12,896 nt of DNA, taken from the NCBI GenBank assembly GCA_021739805.1, contig JAIPBB010000139.1, forward strand, positions 1 to 12,896. The letters are read 5' to 3'. Positions 6,356 through 11,955 of this stretch are shown here, in pieces (position 1 is the first letter of the stretch; each line of letters starts with the position of its first letter). The DNA comes from Saprospiraceae bacterium (GTDB lineage: Bacteria > Bacteroidota > Bacteroidia > Bacteroidales > JAIPBB01). The notes under the pieces were generated by a model, which was given only the letters and a program-made list of their open reading frames with translations, searched no databases and was not told the origin of the DNA. The position numbers were made by a program, and so were the translations under genes.

Positions 6356-6508
6356 TTAACGAAATTTCTAAAATAATATTTTCATAATTGATAGATTCAA
6401 GATTTTAAAAATAATCTTTTTGTTATATCTATTTCATGAACTCTTTGTAATGATAAAAAGAATTAAGATTGTTCAAAATATTTTTATGTAATTCGTCTAG
6501 AGACGAGC
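6338..6508. repeat. Duplicated spacer, copy B
   Basis: The partner of 5598-5772, with the strongest match at 6388-6410 (ATTGATAGATTCAAGATTTT and following A-run). Its right end runs into the stop region of the 37-codon relic and carries the full TCGTC-N4-GACGA dyad (6493-6506). The copies differ by many substitutions and small indels, so the duplication is old. Confidence 0.7.
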
Positions 6509-6610
6509 ACCAGTATAGGTTCCACCAATAGCCCCATGCCATTGAAATATCTTGGCATTTATAAATAGTGAAGAAAATATTAAAATTAGAAAAGTAGTAT
6601 ATTTTTTCAT
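6497..6610 (-). pseudogene. Truncated 5' relic of a T9SS secreted protein gene
   Basis: A 37-codon frame starting with ATG at 6610 matches the beginning of the neighbouring 549-aa protein: MKKYTTFLILIFSSLFINAKIFQWHGAIGGTY against MKKYAAILIYIICSQLVNAQTFQWQGSIGGND. Signal peptide, FQW.G.IGG core and the bases around the start codon (AATTATGAAAAAATAT) are all shared. After GGTYTGARL it stops at TAG inside a TCGTC-N4-GACGA dyad, and the sequence beyond is spacer. The body and C-terminal sorting domain are gone. It is best explained as a tandem paralogue that suffered a large deletion; expression as a short secreted peptide is possible but unlikely. Confidence 0.8.
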
Positions 6611-6644
6611 AATTGCTTTGTTTTGCTATTTAAACTAATGTAAT

Positions 6645-8294
6645 TTAAATTTTAATAAACTTAAATGTTTTATTCCCTTTATCAGTTGATACATTAATGA
6701 AATACACTCCCTTGGCAAGCTCAGAAATATTTATTCTATTAGAAGTTATGTCAATTATATTTAGCGGTTTTACAATTTTACCATATAAATCTGTAATCCA
6801 AATTTCCTGAAATTTTATATTTCCCTGTATATTGATATTAATAAAATCATCAGCTGGATTAGGATAAATAGAAATATTCCAGTCGGGATTAAACTTTTGA
6901 TTTACAGATGTACTATAGGTGAATTTTCCAAACCAAATATCATTATATCCACCATAAGAATTAACCGTAGTTGTACCAAATAGAGGAACTCCGTTACCAC
7001 CAATCTGTGATGTAATATAAATCTCATTTGGAGCAGTGACCCTGAAATTGTAATATATACTTGAGAAACTGGTTGACGGGATATAATCAAGTAAATTCCC
7101 CAAAGTATCAAGCTTTAATAGAAAATTATGATTACCAGGATTTGCAGGATAGTAAACATTATTGTAATAAATACCTGTATCACTATATTGGTTGCCAAAA
7201 CAATAAAAATCACCAATAGAATCAGTTGTTAATCTAAGTACGGATTTTTGCGAATAACTTTTTGCTGAATTTAGCCACTTACCAACTCCATGATAATCTG
7301 TCTTAACAATAAAAATGTCTTTAGAAAAAGTAGTTTGATTAAGTCTATGCTGAGCTGGCAGGTTGAAAGCAGAAAAAGTTAATGAAAAAAAAGAGCCGGT
7401 AAAGTAGATGTTATCTTTATTATCTATTGTAAAAAAGACATATTCAAAATCATCATTTGAGATAAAGGGAATATATTCAAGGAAATCTCCATTTTTATTA
7501 AACCTAATAATAAAAAACTTATAAGAATCAGTAGCTATAAATTGACTGTCAACATAAACAGAATCAATTGTTTTATTGCAAAGAAGATTAATATTTCCAT
7601 GTCTGTCAGTTTGGATTTTGCACAAATCAGGAATATTTTTAATTGTTCTTGTCCATTTAATATTTCCGCTTGACTCAAAATCACAAATCTTTAAATTATT
7701 AGTGGTTGAAGTTACATTTCCTAAAGAATCTTTAACATCTGAGATGTTAGATGAGCAAGTAATAATATTATTGTCATCAATAATATCCAAGCCTGCCTTA
7801 ATTCCAAAGCTATCTCCGTTTGAAAAGGGTTTACCCCAAAGAAAATTTCCATTGGAATTATATTTCAATAATATAGCACCTGCATCAGTTGGCCATGTCC
7901 AAAAAGTATCATTATCAATTGTAAGCCAAAACGGAGAGTTATTAATAATTAAATTATAAATATTTTGATTTGAATCAGTTCTAACATCTAAGCCAATAGC
8001 ATCAGAAGTGTATTGTGCATCACGCACAAAAACCGGATTACCTAAATTGTCAAATTTTCCTAAGAAAAAATTCATTATACCTCCACCGACATTGGTTGCA
8101 AGAACCTGAGTTCCAAATTTAAGGTCGGGGGATGAATAATTTCCTGTAATATATGTATAACCATCTGAACCAACCCAAATTGAATTGGGAAACTCATAAT
8201 CATTTCCACCAATAGATCCCTGCCATTGAAATGTTTGGGCATTTACAAGTTGTGAGCAAATTATATAGATTAGTATTGCGGCATATTTTTTCAT
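6645..8294 (-). CDS. T9SS-secreted protein with SBBP-like beta-propeller body
   Basis: A 549-aa protein predicted to be exported by Sec and then across the outer membrane by the type IX system. Residues 1-20 are a signal peptide ending near NA-QTF. The body (about 22-455) is made of irregular repeats of the type G.DG..YITG.., D..GN...., D..NIYF.GSF, resembling SBBP beta-propeller repeats, often found in Bacteroidota surface proteins. Residues 463-549 are a type A sorting domain: WNISIYPNPADDFININ, a central ITDLYGKIV strand, and INISELAKGVYFINVSTDKGNKTFKFIKI at the end. The frame is open to 8378, but the signal peptide and the matching start of the relic at 6610 fix the ATG at 8294. There is no catalytic motif; a structural, binding or adhesin role is likely but not shown. 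Confidence 0.88.
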   Translation of the reverse strand: MKKYAAILIYIICSQLVNAQTFQWQGSIGGNDYEFPNSIWVGSDGYTYITGNYSSPDLKFGTQVLATNVGGGIMNFFLGKFDNLGNPVFVRDAQYTSDAIGLDVRTDSNQNIYNLIINNSPFWLTIDNDTFWTWPTDAGAILLKYNSNGNFLWGKPFSNGDSFGIKAGLDIIDDNNIITCSSNISDVKDSLGNVTSTTNNLKICDFESSGNIKWTRTIKNIPDLCKIQTDRHGNINLLCNKTIDSVYVDSQFIATDSYKFFIIRFNKNGDFLEYIPFISNDDFEYVFFTIDNKDNIYFTGSFFSLTFSAFNLPAQHRLNQTTFSKDIFIVKTDYHGVGKWLNSAKSYSQKSVLRLTTDSIGDFYCFGNQYSDTGIYYNNVYYPANPGNHNFLLKLDTLGNLLDYIPSTSFSSIYYNFRVTAPNEIYITSQIGGNGVPLFGTTTVNSYGGYNDIWFGKFTYSTSVNQKFNPDWNISIYPNPADDFININIQGNIKFQEIWITDLYGKIVKPLNIIDITSNRINISELAKGVYFINVSTDKGNKTFKFIKI

Positions 8295-8319
8295 AATTGT
8301 TTTGTTATAAATTCTTCCA

Positions 8320-8353
8320 CAAATATAATTATATTTCACTAATAATATATCAA
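8320..8353 (-). promoter_or_regulatory. Bacteroidota-type promoter for the T9SS protein
   Basis: On the minus strand TATATTTG (8327-8320) matches TAnnTTTG and a TTG (8353-8351) lies 23 bases further upstream, at the long end of accepted spacing. The transcript would start near 8313, about 19 bases before the ATG at 8294. Confidence 0.45.
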
Positions 8354-8440
8354 TGATGAAAATAATATAATTTCTCAAATAAAAGTTTGTAAGTTTGAGT
8401 CAAAGTTAGAATTGTGATTTTTTAGTTTGGATAACACTTC

Positions 8441-8461
8441 GGTTTTGCTCACGAGCAAACC
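8441..8461. repeat. Hairpin next to the 7-bp array downstream of yigZ
   Basis: GGTTTTGCTC, AC, GAGCAAACC forms a 9-bp stem with one bulged T and a 2-base centre. It sits at the distal end of the 7-bp array beyond the yigZ stop codon, so it could act as a transcript end, but there is no T-run on either strand. Confidence 0.4.
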
Positions 8462-8529
8462 AGAAACGAGCAACGAGTAACGAGTAACGAGAAACAAGAA
8501 ACAAGTAACCAGAAACGAGCAACGAGTTA
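8460..8529. repeat. 7-bp tandem array, 10 units, reaching into the yigZ stop codon
   Basis: Ten contiguous 7-base units: CCAGAAA, CGAGCAA, CGAGTAA twice, CGAGAAA, CAAGAAA, CAAGTAA, CCAGAAA, CGAGCAA, CGAGTTA. The last unit covers 8523-8529, and its TTA (8527-8529) is the yigZ stop codon read on the minus strand. Units 1-2 and 8-9 are identical, which suggests a larger duplication within the array. Confidence 0.9.
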
Positions 8530-9141
8530 AATCGTCCTCAAAAACCTAATTTTCACCCCCTGAATCTTAGCCAACTTTTCATAAATCTGATTTGTTTCTC
8601 CTTTTCTTACCGAAATAACTATTCTGCATTTTAGTTCAAATTCAGTTTCAATTTGGTTGAGATTATCGTCCTTAATGATTTTCATTACATCATTCATCAC
8701 AGGATAATCATATTCAATTTCATAAACGTCATTTACAGTTTTTGTAATGATTTCAGCATTTTGAAGTGCTTCTTTTGTTGCTGTTCTGTAAGCATTAATT
8801 AATCCGGGAATTCCTAGTTTTGTTCCTCCAAAATAACGTATTACAACAACCAAAGTATTTGTTAAATCATGAGACAATAATTGGCCGTGAATTGGCTTTC
8901 CTGAGCTTCCTGACGGCTCACCATCATCATTAACACGATAAGCGGATTTATCAGAACCTAAAATATATGCATAGCAATGATGCCTTGCATCGTAATATTC
9001 TTTTCTTAATTCCTGAAGTATTTCTTTGATTTCGTCTTCTGTTGTCACAGGATAAGCTTTTGCAATAAATTTGCTACCCCTGTCCTTGAAAAGTCCTTCA
9101 GATGGTGATTTAATGGTTTTATATGTGTCTTCGAATAGCAT
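8527..9141 (-). CDS. yigZ: YigZ/IMPACT family protein (UPF0029)
   Basis: A 204-aa member of the IMPACT family. The N-terminal domain (about 5-125) shows the conserved run: SKFIAKAYPV (23-32), ARHHCYAYILG (52-62), DDGEPSGSSGKPI (72-84) and VVVIRYFGGTKLGIPGLINAYRTA (98-121). The C-terminal half (about 135-204) fits the ferredoxin-like UPF0029 domain. The eukaryotic relative IMPACT binds Gcn1 and affects Gcn2 signalling; the bacterial role is poorly defined, with a link to translation or the ribosome suspected. Length and motifs are normal. Its stop codon comes from the terminal unit of a 7-bp array, so the final residues border repeat DNA. It is followed on its own strand by the T9SS gene and preceded by a long repeat-filled spacer. 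Confidence 0.93.
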   Translation of the reverse strand: MLFEDTYKTIKSPSEGLFKDRGSKFIAKAYPVTTEDEIKEILQELRKEYYDARHHCYAYILGSDKSAYRVNDDGEPSGSSGKPIHGQLLSHDLTNTLVVVIRYFGGTKLGIPGLINAYRTATKEALQNAEIITKTVNDVYEIEYDYPVMNDVMKIIKDDNLNQIETEFELKCRIVISVRKGETNQIYEKLAKIQGVKIRFLRTI

Positions 9142-9189
9142 TCTTAATTAATATTTATTTCGGTGTTTAATTTACATTTTTTTATTATT

Positions 9190-9409
9190 CGGTTGTCATT
9201 AAGTAGTCATTAAGTGGTCATTATGTTGTCATTAAGTTGTCATTCGGTTGTCATTTAGTAGTCATTCGGTAGTTATTCAGTTGTCATTTAGTAGTCATTC
9301 GGTAGTTATTCAGTTGTCATTCAGTGGTCATTCGATTGTCATTCGGTTGTCATTAAGTGGTCATTCAGTTGTCATTTAATTGTCATTCTGTTATCATTCA
9401 ATTGTTACA
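9190..9409. repeat. 11-bp minisatellite, 20 uninterrupted units, core GTCATT
   Basis: From 9190 every 11 bases start a new unit with the consensus CAGTTGTCATT. Eighteen of the first nineteen share the frame N-N-[GA]-T-N-[GA]-T-[CT]-A-T-T closely (for example CGGTTGTCATT, AAGTAGTCATT, CAGTGGTCATT); the last unit is CAATTGTTACA. No insertion or deletion breaks the phase over 220 bases. Units 7-9 and 10-12 are the same triplet, a 33-bp duplication inside the array. The variable bases are mainly the first two and the fifth of each unit; ATT is nearly invariant. Confidence 0.95.
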
Positions 9410-9420
9410 AAAACTGCTTT

Positions 9421-9502
9421 AAATGACGCCCGAAGGGCAAATGACGCGAAGCAAATGACACGAAGTAAATGACACGAAGTAAATGACACGAAGTAAATGA
9501 CC
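9421..9502. repeat. 14-bp array with inverted AAATGAC core
   Basis: Units start with AAATGAC: an 18-base first unit carrying a small GCCC-GAA-GGGC hairpin (9428-9438), then AAATGACGCGAAGC, AAATGACACGAAGT three times, and a partial AAATGACC (9495-9502). AAATGAC is the reverse complement of GTCATTT, the word at several joints of the neighbouring 11-bp array. TTAAATGAC (9419-9427) is fully complementary to GTCATTTAA (9371-9379), so the two arrays can pair across the gap. Confidence 0.9.
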
Positions 9503-9552
9503 GTATTAAAATTCCAGGAATCCAAGAACAAGTAAATAATAATAAATAACTC

Positions 9553-10431
9553 TTACATTAAATCTAGCACCAAATCCGCATACGCAATAATCAAAATCGC
9601 AATAACTGCTAATGCAATTCCAATCCAATTAATGAGTTTCAATCTTTCTTTAAAAATTAAAAGTCCGACAAAGGTTGAAGTTAGTACAAAGCTAACATTA
9701 AAAACAGGAAAGAAGAATATGCTGTCGAACATTCCCATTCCCTGGAAAATATAATATGTTGAACCAAAATTCAATAATCCCAGTAATGTTCCCGCAATTA
9801 CGTCTTTTCTGGTAATTTTGGTTTTGAATTTAATAACATTAAAAAGTAAAATTATGGAGCCAACAACTAGTGCTGCAAGAAAAATTGTCGAAATAAAATA
9901 CATACTTCCTTCGCTGCTTTTATGAGTGAAATTCGTGAATTTCAATAAGGAATCGTTTAATCCATTTGTGAAAAACAATAAAACGGGGAGAATAATATAC
10001 CTTTTGTCGAAATTGAATATTGAATGTTTTGCCAGGGTTAGGTAAAATGCAATCAATGCGGCAATTATACCAAAAGATTTAAGCAATGTTAATGATTCAC
10101 CATAAAGCATTAAACCGGCAGCAATAGGAATTACGACCGAAATTTTGGCCACTACCGCTGAAAAAGCAACTCCAATTTTTTGAGTGGAAACAGCAAATAT
10201 ATAAAAGCCGATAATAAAAGAAACTCCAACTACCAAGGCATTAAGAAACCAGGATTGTTGCGGTATTTCAAGGATAGAAATTTCTTCAGATGAAAATGTA
10301 AAGCCAAAAAAAGTGGCAACGACATAATTTACAACAATTGCACTTAAAATATTAATTCTGAACCTTTCAAATAGCTTGAAGGTGACAAAAATCAGGGTTG
10401 AAAAAATAACAGCAATAATTAAATATCCCAT
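9553..10431 (-). CDS. EamA/DMT family inner-membrane transporter
   Basis: A 292-aa polytopic membrane protein of the drug/metabolite transporter superfamily, with about ten hydrophobic helices in two halves of five, as expected for tandem EamA domains. The first half (1-135) ends with LMLYGESLTLLKSFGIIAALIAFYLTLAK and the second (145-290) with LLIFKERLKLINWIGIALAVIAILIIAYA; the GES and KER turns followed by a glycine-rich helix are the typical EamA end-of-repeat pattern. It exports or imports a small metabolite across the inner membrane; the substrate is not predictable. The neighbour ribD raises the idea of a vitamin-related substrate, but there is no riboswitch or direct support. The ATG at 10431 is the first residue of helix 1. 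Confidence 0.85.
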   Translation of the reverse strand: MGYLIIAVIFSTLIFVTFKLFERFRINILSAIVVNYVVATFFGFTFSSEEISILEIPQQSWFLNALVVGVSFIIGFYIFAVSTQKIGVAFSAVVAKISVVIPIAAGLMLYGESLTLLKSFGIIAALIAFYLTLAKHSIFNFDKRYIILPVLLFFTNGLNDSLLKFTNFTHKSSEGSMYFISTIFLAALVVGSIILLFNVIKFKTKITRKDVIAGTLLGLLNFGSTYYIFQGMGMFDSIFFFPVFNVSFVLTSTFVGLLIFKERLKLINWIGIALAVIAILIIAYADLVLDLM

Positions 10432-10439
10432 ATCTTTTA

Positions 10440-10474
10440 AGTTAGGAGTTAGGAGTTACGAGTTTGGAGTTTTG
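10440..10474. repeat. 7-bp tandem array, 5 units, just upstream of the EamA gene
   Basis: Units AGTTAGG, AGTTAGG, AGTTACG, AGTTTGG and AGTTTTG follow one another from 10440 to 10474, starting 9 bases upstream of the EamA start codon. It shares the 7-base period and a GAGT phrase with the array at 8460-8529 but not the unit. Its position means it lies in the leader or promoter of the transporter gene. Confidence 0.7.
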
Positions 10475-10555
10475 CAATTGTTGGCTTATTTGAAATTACT
10501 GTTTGGTGTTTTGACATTTGTTTTTGGAATTTATTTGTCTTTTGTTTTTTGAAAT

Positions 10556-11605
10556 TTATTTTTTTGGGTTTTCAAAGATATATAATTTATCATTTTCAAG
10601 TTGGTCTATTGATACAGGACTCAGGTTTAATGCAGGAGCTTTTAGCCCCCCTGTAAAAATTTTGTTTCCTATGAAGACTCTTGCTTCGTCCCACATCCCG
10701 GTCTTTATAAAAGATTCCAACAGCATTTTTCCACCTTCAATAATTATTGATTGAATTTGTTTTTTATACAAAGTTTCAATCACCTGATTTAAATAATCCG
10801 TTTCTTTATTTAGTTTAATAAATTCTGTGTTTTCTTTTGACTTGGTTTTTTTTGTTGAGAAAATTAGAGTAGGAGTGGAGTTGTCGAAAATATTCAAATC
10901 AAAAGGAGTTTCAAGTTTAGGGTCAAGCAGAATACGAAGCGGATTTTTCCCTGACCATTCTCTAACATCGAGTTTTGGATTATCGTTTATGGCGGTGTTG
11001 CTTCCAATCATTATCGCCTGTTCTTCGCTTCTCCACTTATGAACTAAAACTTTCAGTTTGGTGTCAGTTATCCAGTTAATATGTGCATTTTCTGATGAAT
11101 TTCTTGGTAAATCAATAAATCCATCAAGAGTCTCAGCCCATTTTAAAATAATATAAGGTCTTTTTTTCTGATGAAAAGTTAAAAATCTTTTGTTCAGATT
11201 TTGGCATTCATCTATTAAAACATTCTCAACGACTTCAATTCCTGCATTTCTGAGTTTTTCAATTCCTTTTCCGGCAACTTCAACAAATGGGTCTTGTATT
11301 CCAATAACAACTTTCGGAATTTTATTTTCAATAATTAAATCAGCGCAGGGTGGAGTTTTTCCGTGATGGGAGCAGGGTTCAAGATTTACATAAAGTGTTG
11401 ACACCTTTAAAAGCGATTCGTCCTTAACCGAATTTATTGCATTTACTTCAGCATGCGAACCGCCAAATTCTTTGTGATAGCCTTCTCCGATTATTTTCTC
11501 TTTATTCACAATAACACAACCAACCAAAGGATTAGGAGCAACATTACCAAGTCCGTTCTTTGCAAGTTTCAAACATCTTGAAATATATTTTTCCGCTGTG
11601 TGCAT
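10556..11605 (-). CDS. ribD: Bifunctional riboflavin biosynthesis deaminase/reductase RibD
   Basis: RibD carries out two consecutive riboflavin steps: deamination of the GTP-derived diaminopyrimidine phosphate and NADPH-dependent reduction of its ribosyl side chain, in the cytoplasm. Using the ATG at 11605 it is 349 aa, a normal length. The deaminase domain (1-145) has NPLVGCVIV (25-33), the zinc motif HAE (51-53) and PCSHHGKTPPC (76-86). The reductase domain (about 146-349) has LKWAETLDGFI, GSNTAINDNPKLDVR and IIIEGGKMLLESF. An in-frame TTG two codons upstream (11611) is possible, but the ATG is the better start. A TAAATTTG element lies 20 bases upstream. The other rib genes are not in the window, so riboflavin genes are scattered here; no FMN riboswitch is seen. 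Confidence 0.96.
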   Translation of the reverse strand: MHTAEKYISRCLKLAKNGLGNVAPNPLVGCVIVNKEKIIGEGYHKEFGGSHAEVNAINSVKDESLLKVSTLYVNLEPCSHHGKTPPCADLIIENKIPKVVIGIQDPFVEVAGKGIEKLRNAGIEVVENVLIDECQNLNKRFLTFHQKKRPYIILKWAETLDGFIDLPRNSSENAHINWITDTKLKVLVHKWRSEEQAIMIGSNTAINDNPKLDVREWSGKNPLRILLDPKLETPFDLNIFDNSTPTLIFSTKKTKSKENTEFIKLNKETDYLNQVIETLYKKQIQSIIIEGGKMLLESFIKTGMWDEARVFIGNKIFTGGLKAPALNLSPVSIDQLENDKLYIFENPKK

Positions 11606-11624
11606 ATTCAAAAAATTGAAGCTT

Positions 11625-11632
11625 CAAATTTA
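11625..11632 (-). promoter_or_regulatory. TAnnTTTG element upstream of ribD
   Basis: On the minus strand TAAATTTG (11632-11625) is a perfect TAnnTTTG match, placed 20 bases upstream of the chosen ATG at 11605. No TTG was found at a suitable upstream distance, so only the downstream half of the promoter is supported. Confidence 0.35.
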
Positions 11633-11746
11633 CATTTTTTTAATTTCATAGTAATTTCTACTTTTTTATTTAGTTCTTTTTTTGGTAATACAGGAATTTA
11701 TTAATTGCTAATATTTAATTCACTTCAAAAAGTTAAAAAATATATT

Positions 11747-11838
11747 GCCACTAAAACACCAAGTCACTAAGAATCACAAAGAGTTTCTTTCTACTGTTTA
11801 ATTCTTTGTGTATCTTTGAGTTTATGTGACTTAGTGGC
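11747..11838. repeat. 92-bp imperfect palindrome between ribD and prmC
   Basis: The outer arms are GCCACTAA...AAGTCAC (11747-11767) and GTGACTTAGTGGC (11826-11838); the left arm carries an extra 8 bases relative to the right. Inner arms (ATCACAAAGAG, 11772-11782, against CTTTGTGTATCTTTGAG, 11804-11820) continue the pairing more loosely around a T-rich centre. The transcript would fold into one long hairpin from either strand. It resembles intergenic palindromes with the wording GCCACTAAG...CTTAGTGGC that I recall from Bacteroidota genomes. Confidence 0.75.
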
Positions 11839-11955
11839 TAAAAAGACTTTTAAGAGATGATTCAAATTTTGAATTTGTGCTTTTAAAATTATTTTTTTTT
11901 TGTTATTTGTCATTTGTTTTTTAGTCTAAATTCGCAGTTAAGAAATACTATTTAA

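Larger units (their letters stand above)
6295..6644. other. Spacer with a promoter, duplicated block and gene relic
   Basis: This 350-base gap between the 166-aa lipoprotein and the T9SS protein gene contains no intact gene. From left to right it holds a promoter match, spacer copy B (6338-6508) and the 5' relic of a T9SS protein gene (6497-6610). The last 34 bases before the T9SS stop codon are AT-rich with nothing recognisable. Confidence 0.7.
9142..9552. other. 411-bp spacer almost entirely made of two opposed tandem arrays
   Basis: Between yigZ and the EamA gene no coding frame is visible. From left to right it holds about 48 AT-rich bases upstream of yigZ, the 20-unit 11-bp array (9190-9409), an 11-base gap (9410-9420), the 14-bp array (9421-9502), and a short AT-rich end downstream of the EamA gene. 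The yigZ promoter must lie in or beside the 11-bp array; no TAnnTTTG match was found. Confidence 0.8.
11606..11955. other. Divergent ribD-prmC spacer
   Basis: These 350 bases hold the promoters of two divergent genes, a 92-bp imperfect palindrome (11747-11838) and a TTTGTTATTTGTCATTTG word (near 11898-11915) belonging to the dispersed intergenic family seen near 470-500. No coding frame is seen. Confidence 0.7.

Noticed and set aside
7576..7959. 127-codon plus-strand frame inside the T9SS protein gene
   Set aside because: It lies wholly opposite a well-supported coding sequence with repeat and sorting domains; no recognisable protein is encoded.
8441..8461. Rho-independent terminator of yigZ
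   Set aside because: The stem is good, but no T-run follows on either strand; it is listed only as a hairpin.
9190..9502. Possible CRISPR array
   Set aside because: The units are 11 and 14 bases and directly adjacent, with no unique spacers between them, and no cas gene is present.
9553..11605. Riboflavin-regulated operon of ribD and a riboflavin transporter
   Set aside because: The genes share a strand, but about 125 repeat-rich bases separate them, no FMN riboswitch was found, and the EamA family does not by itself indicate riboflavin.
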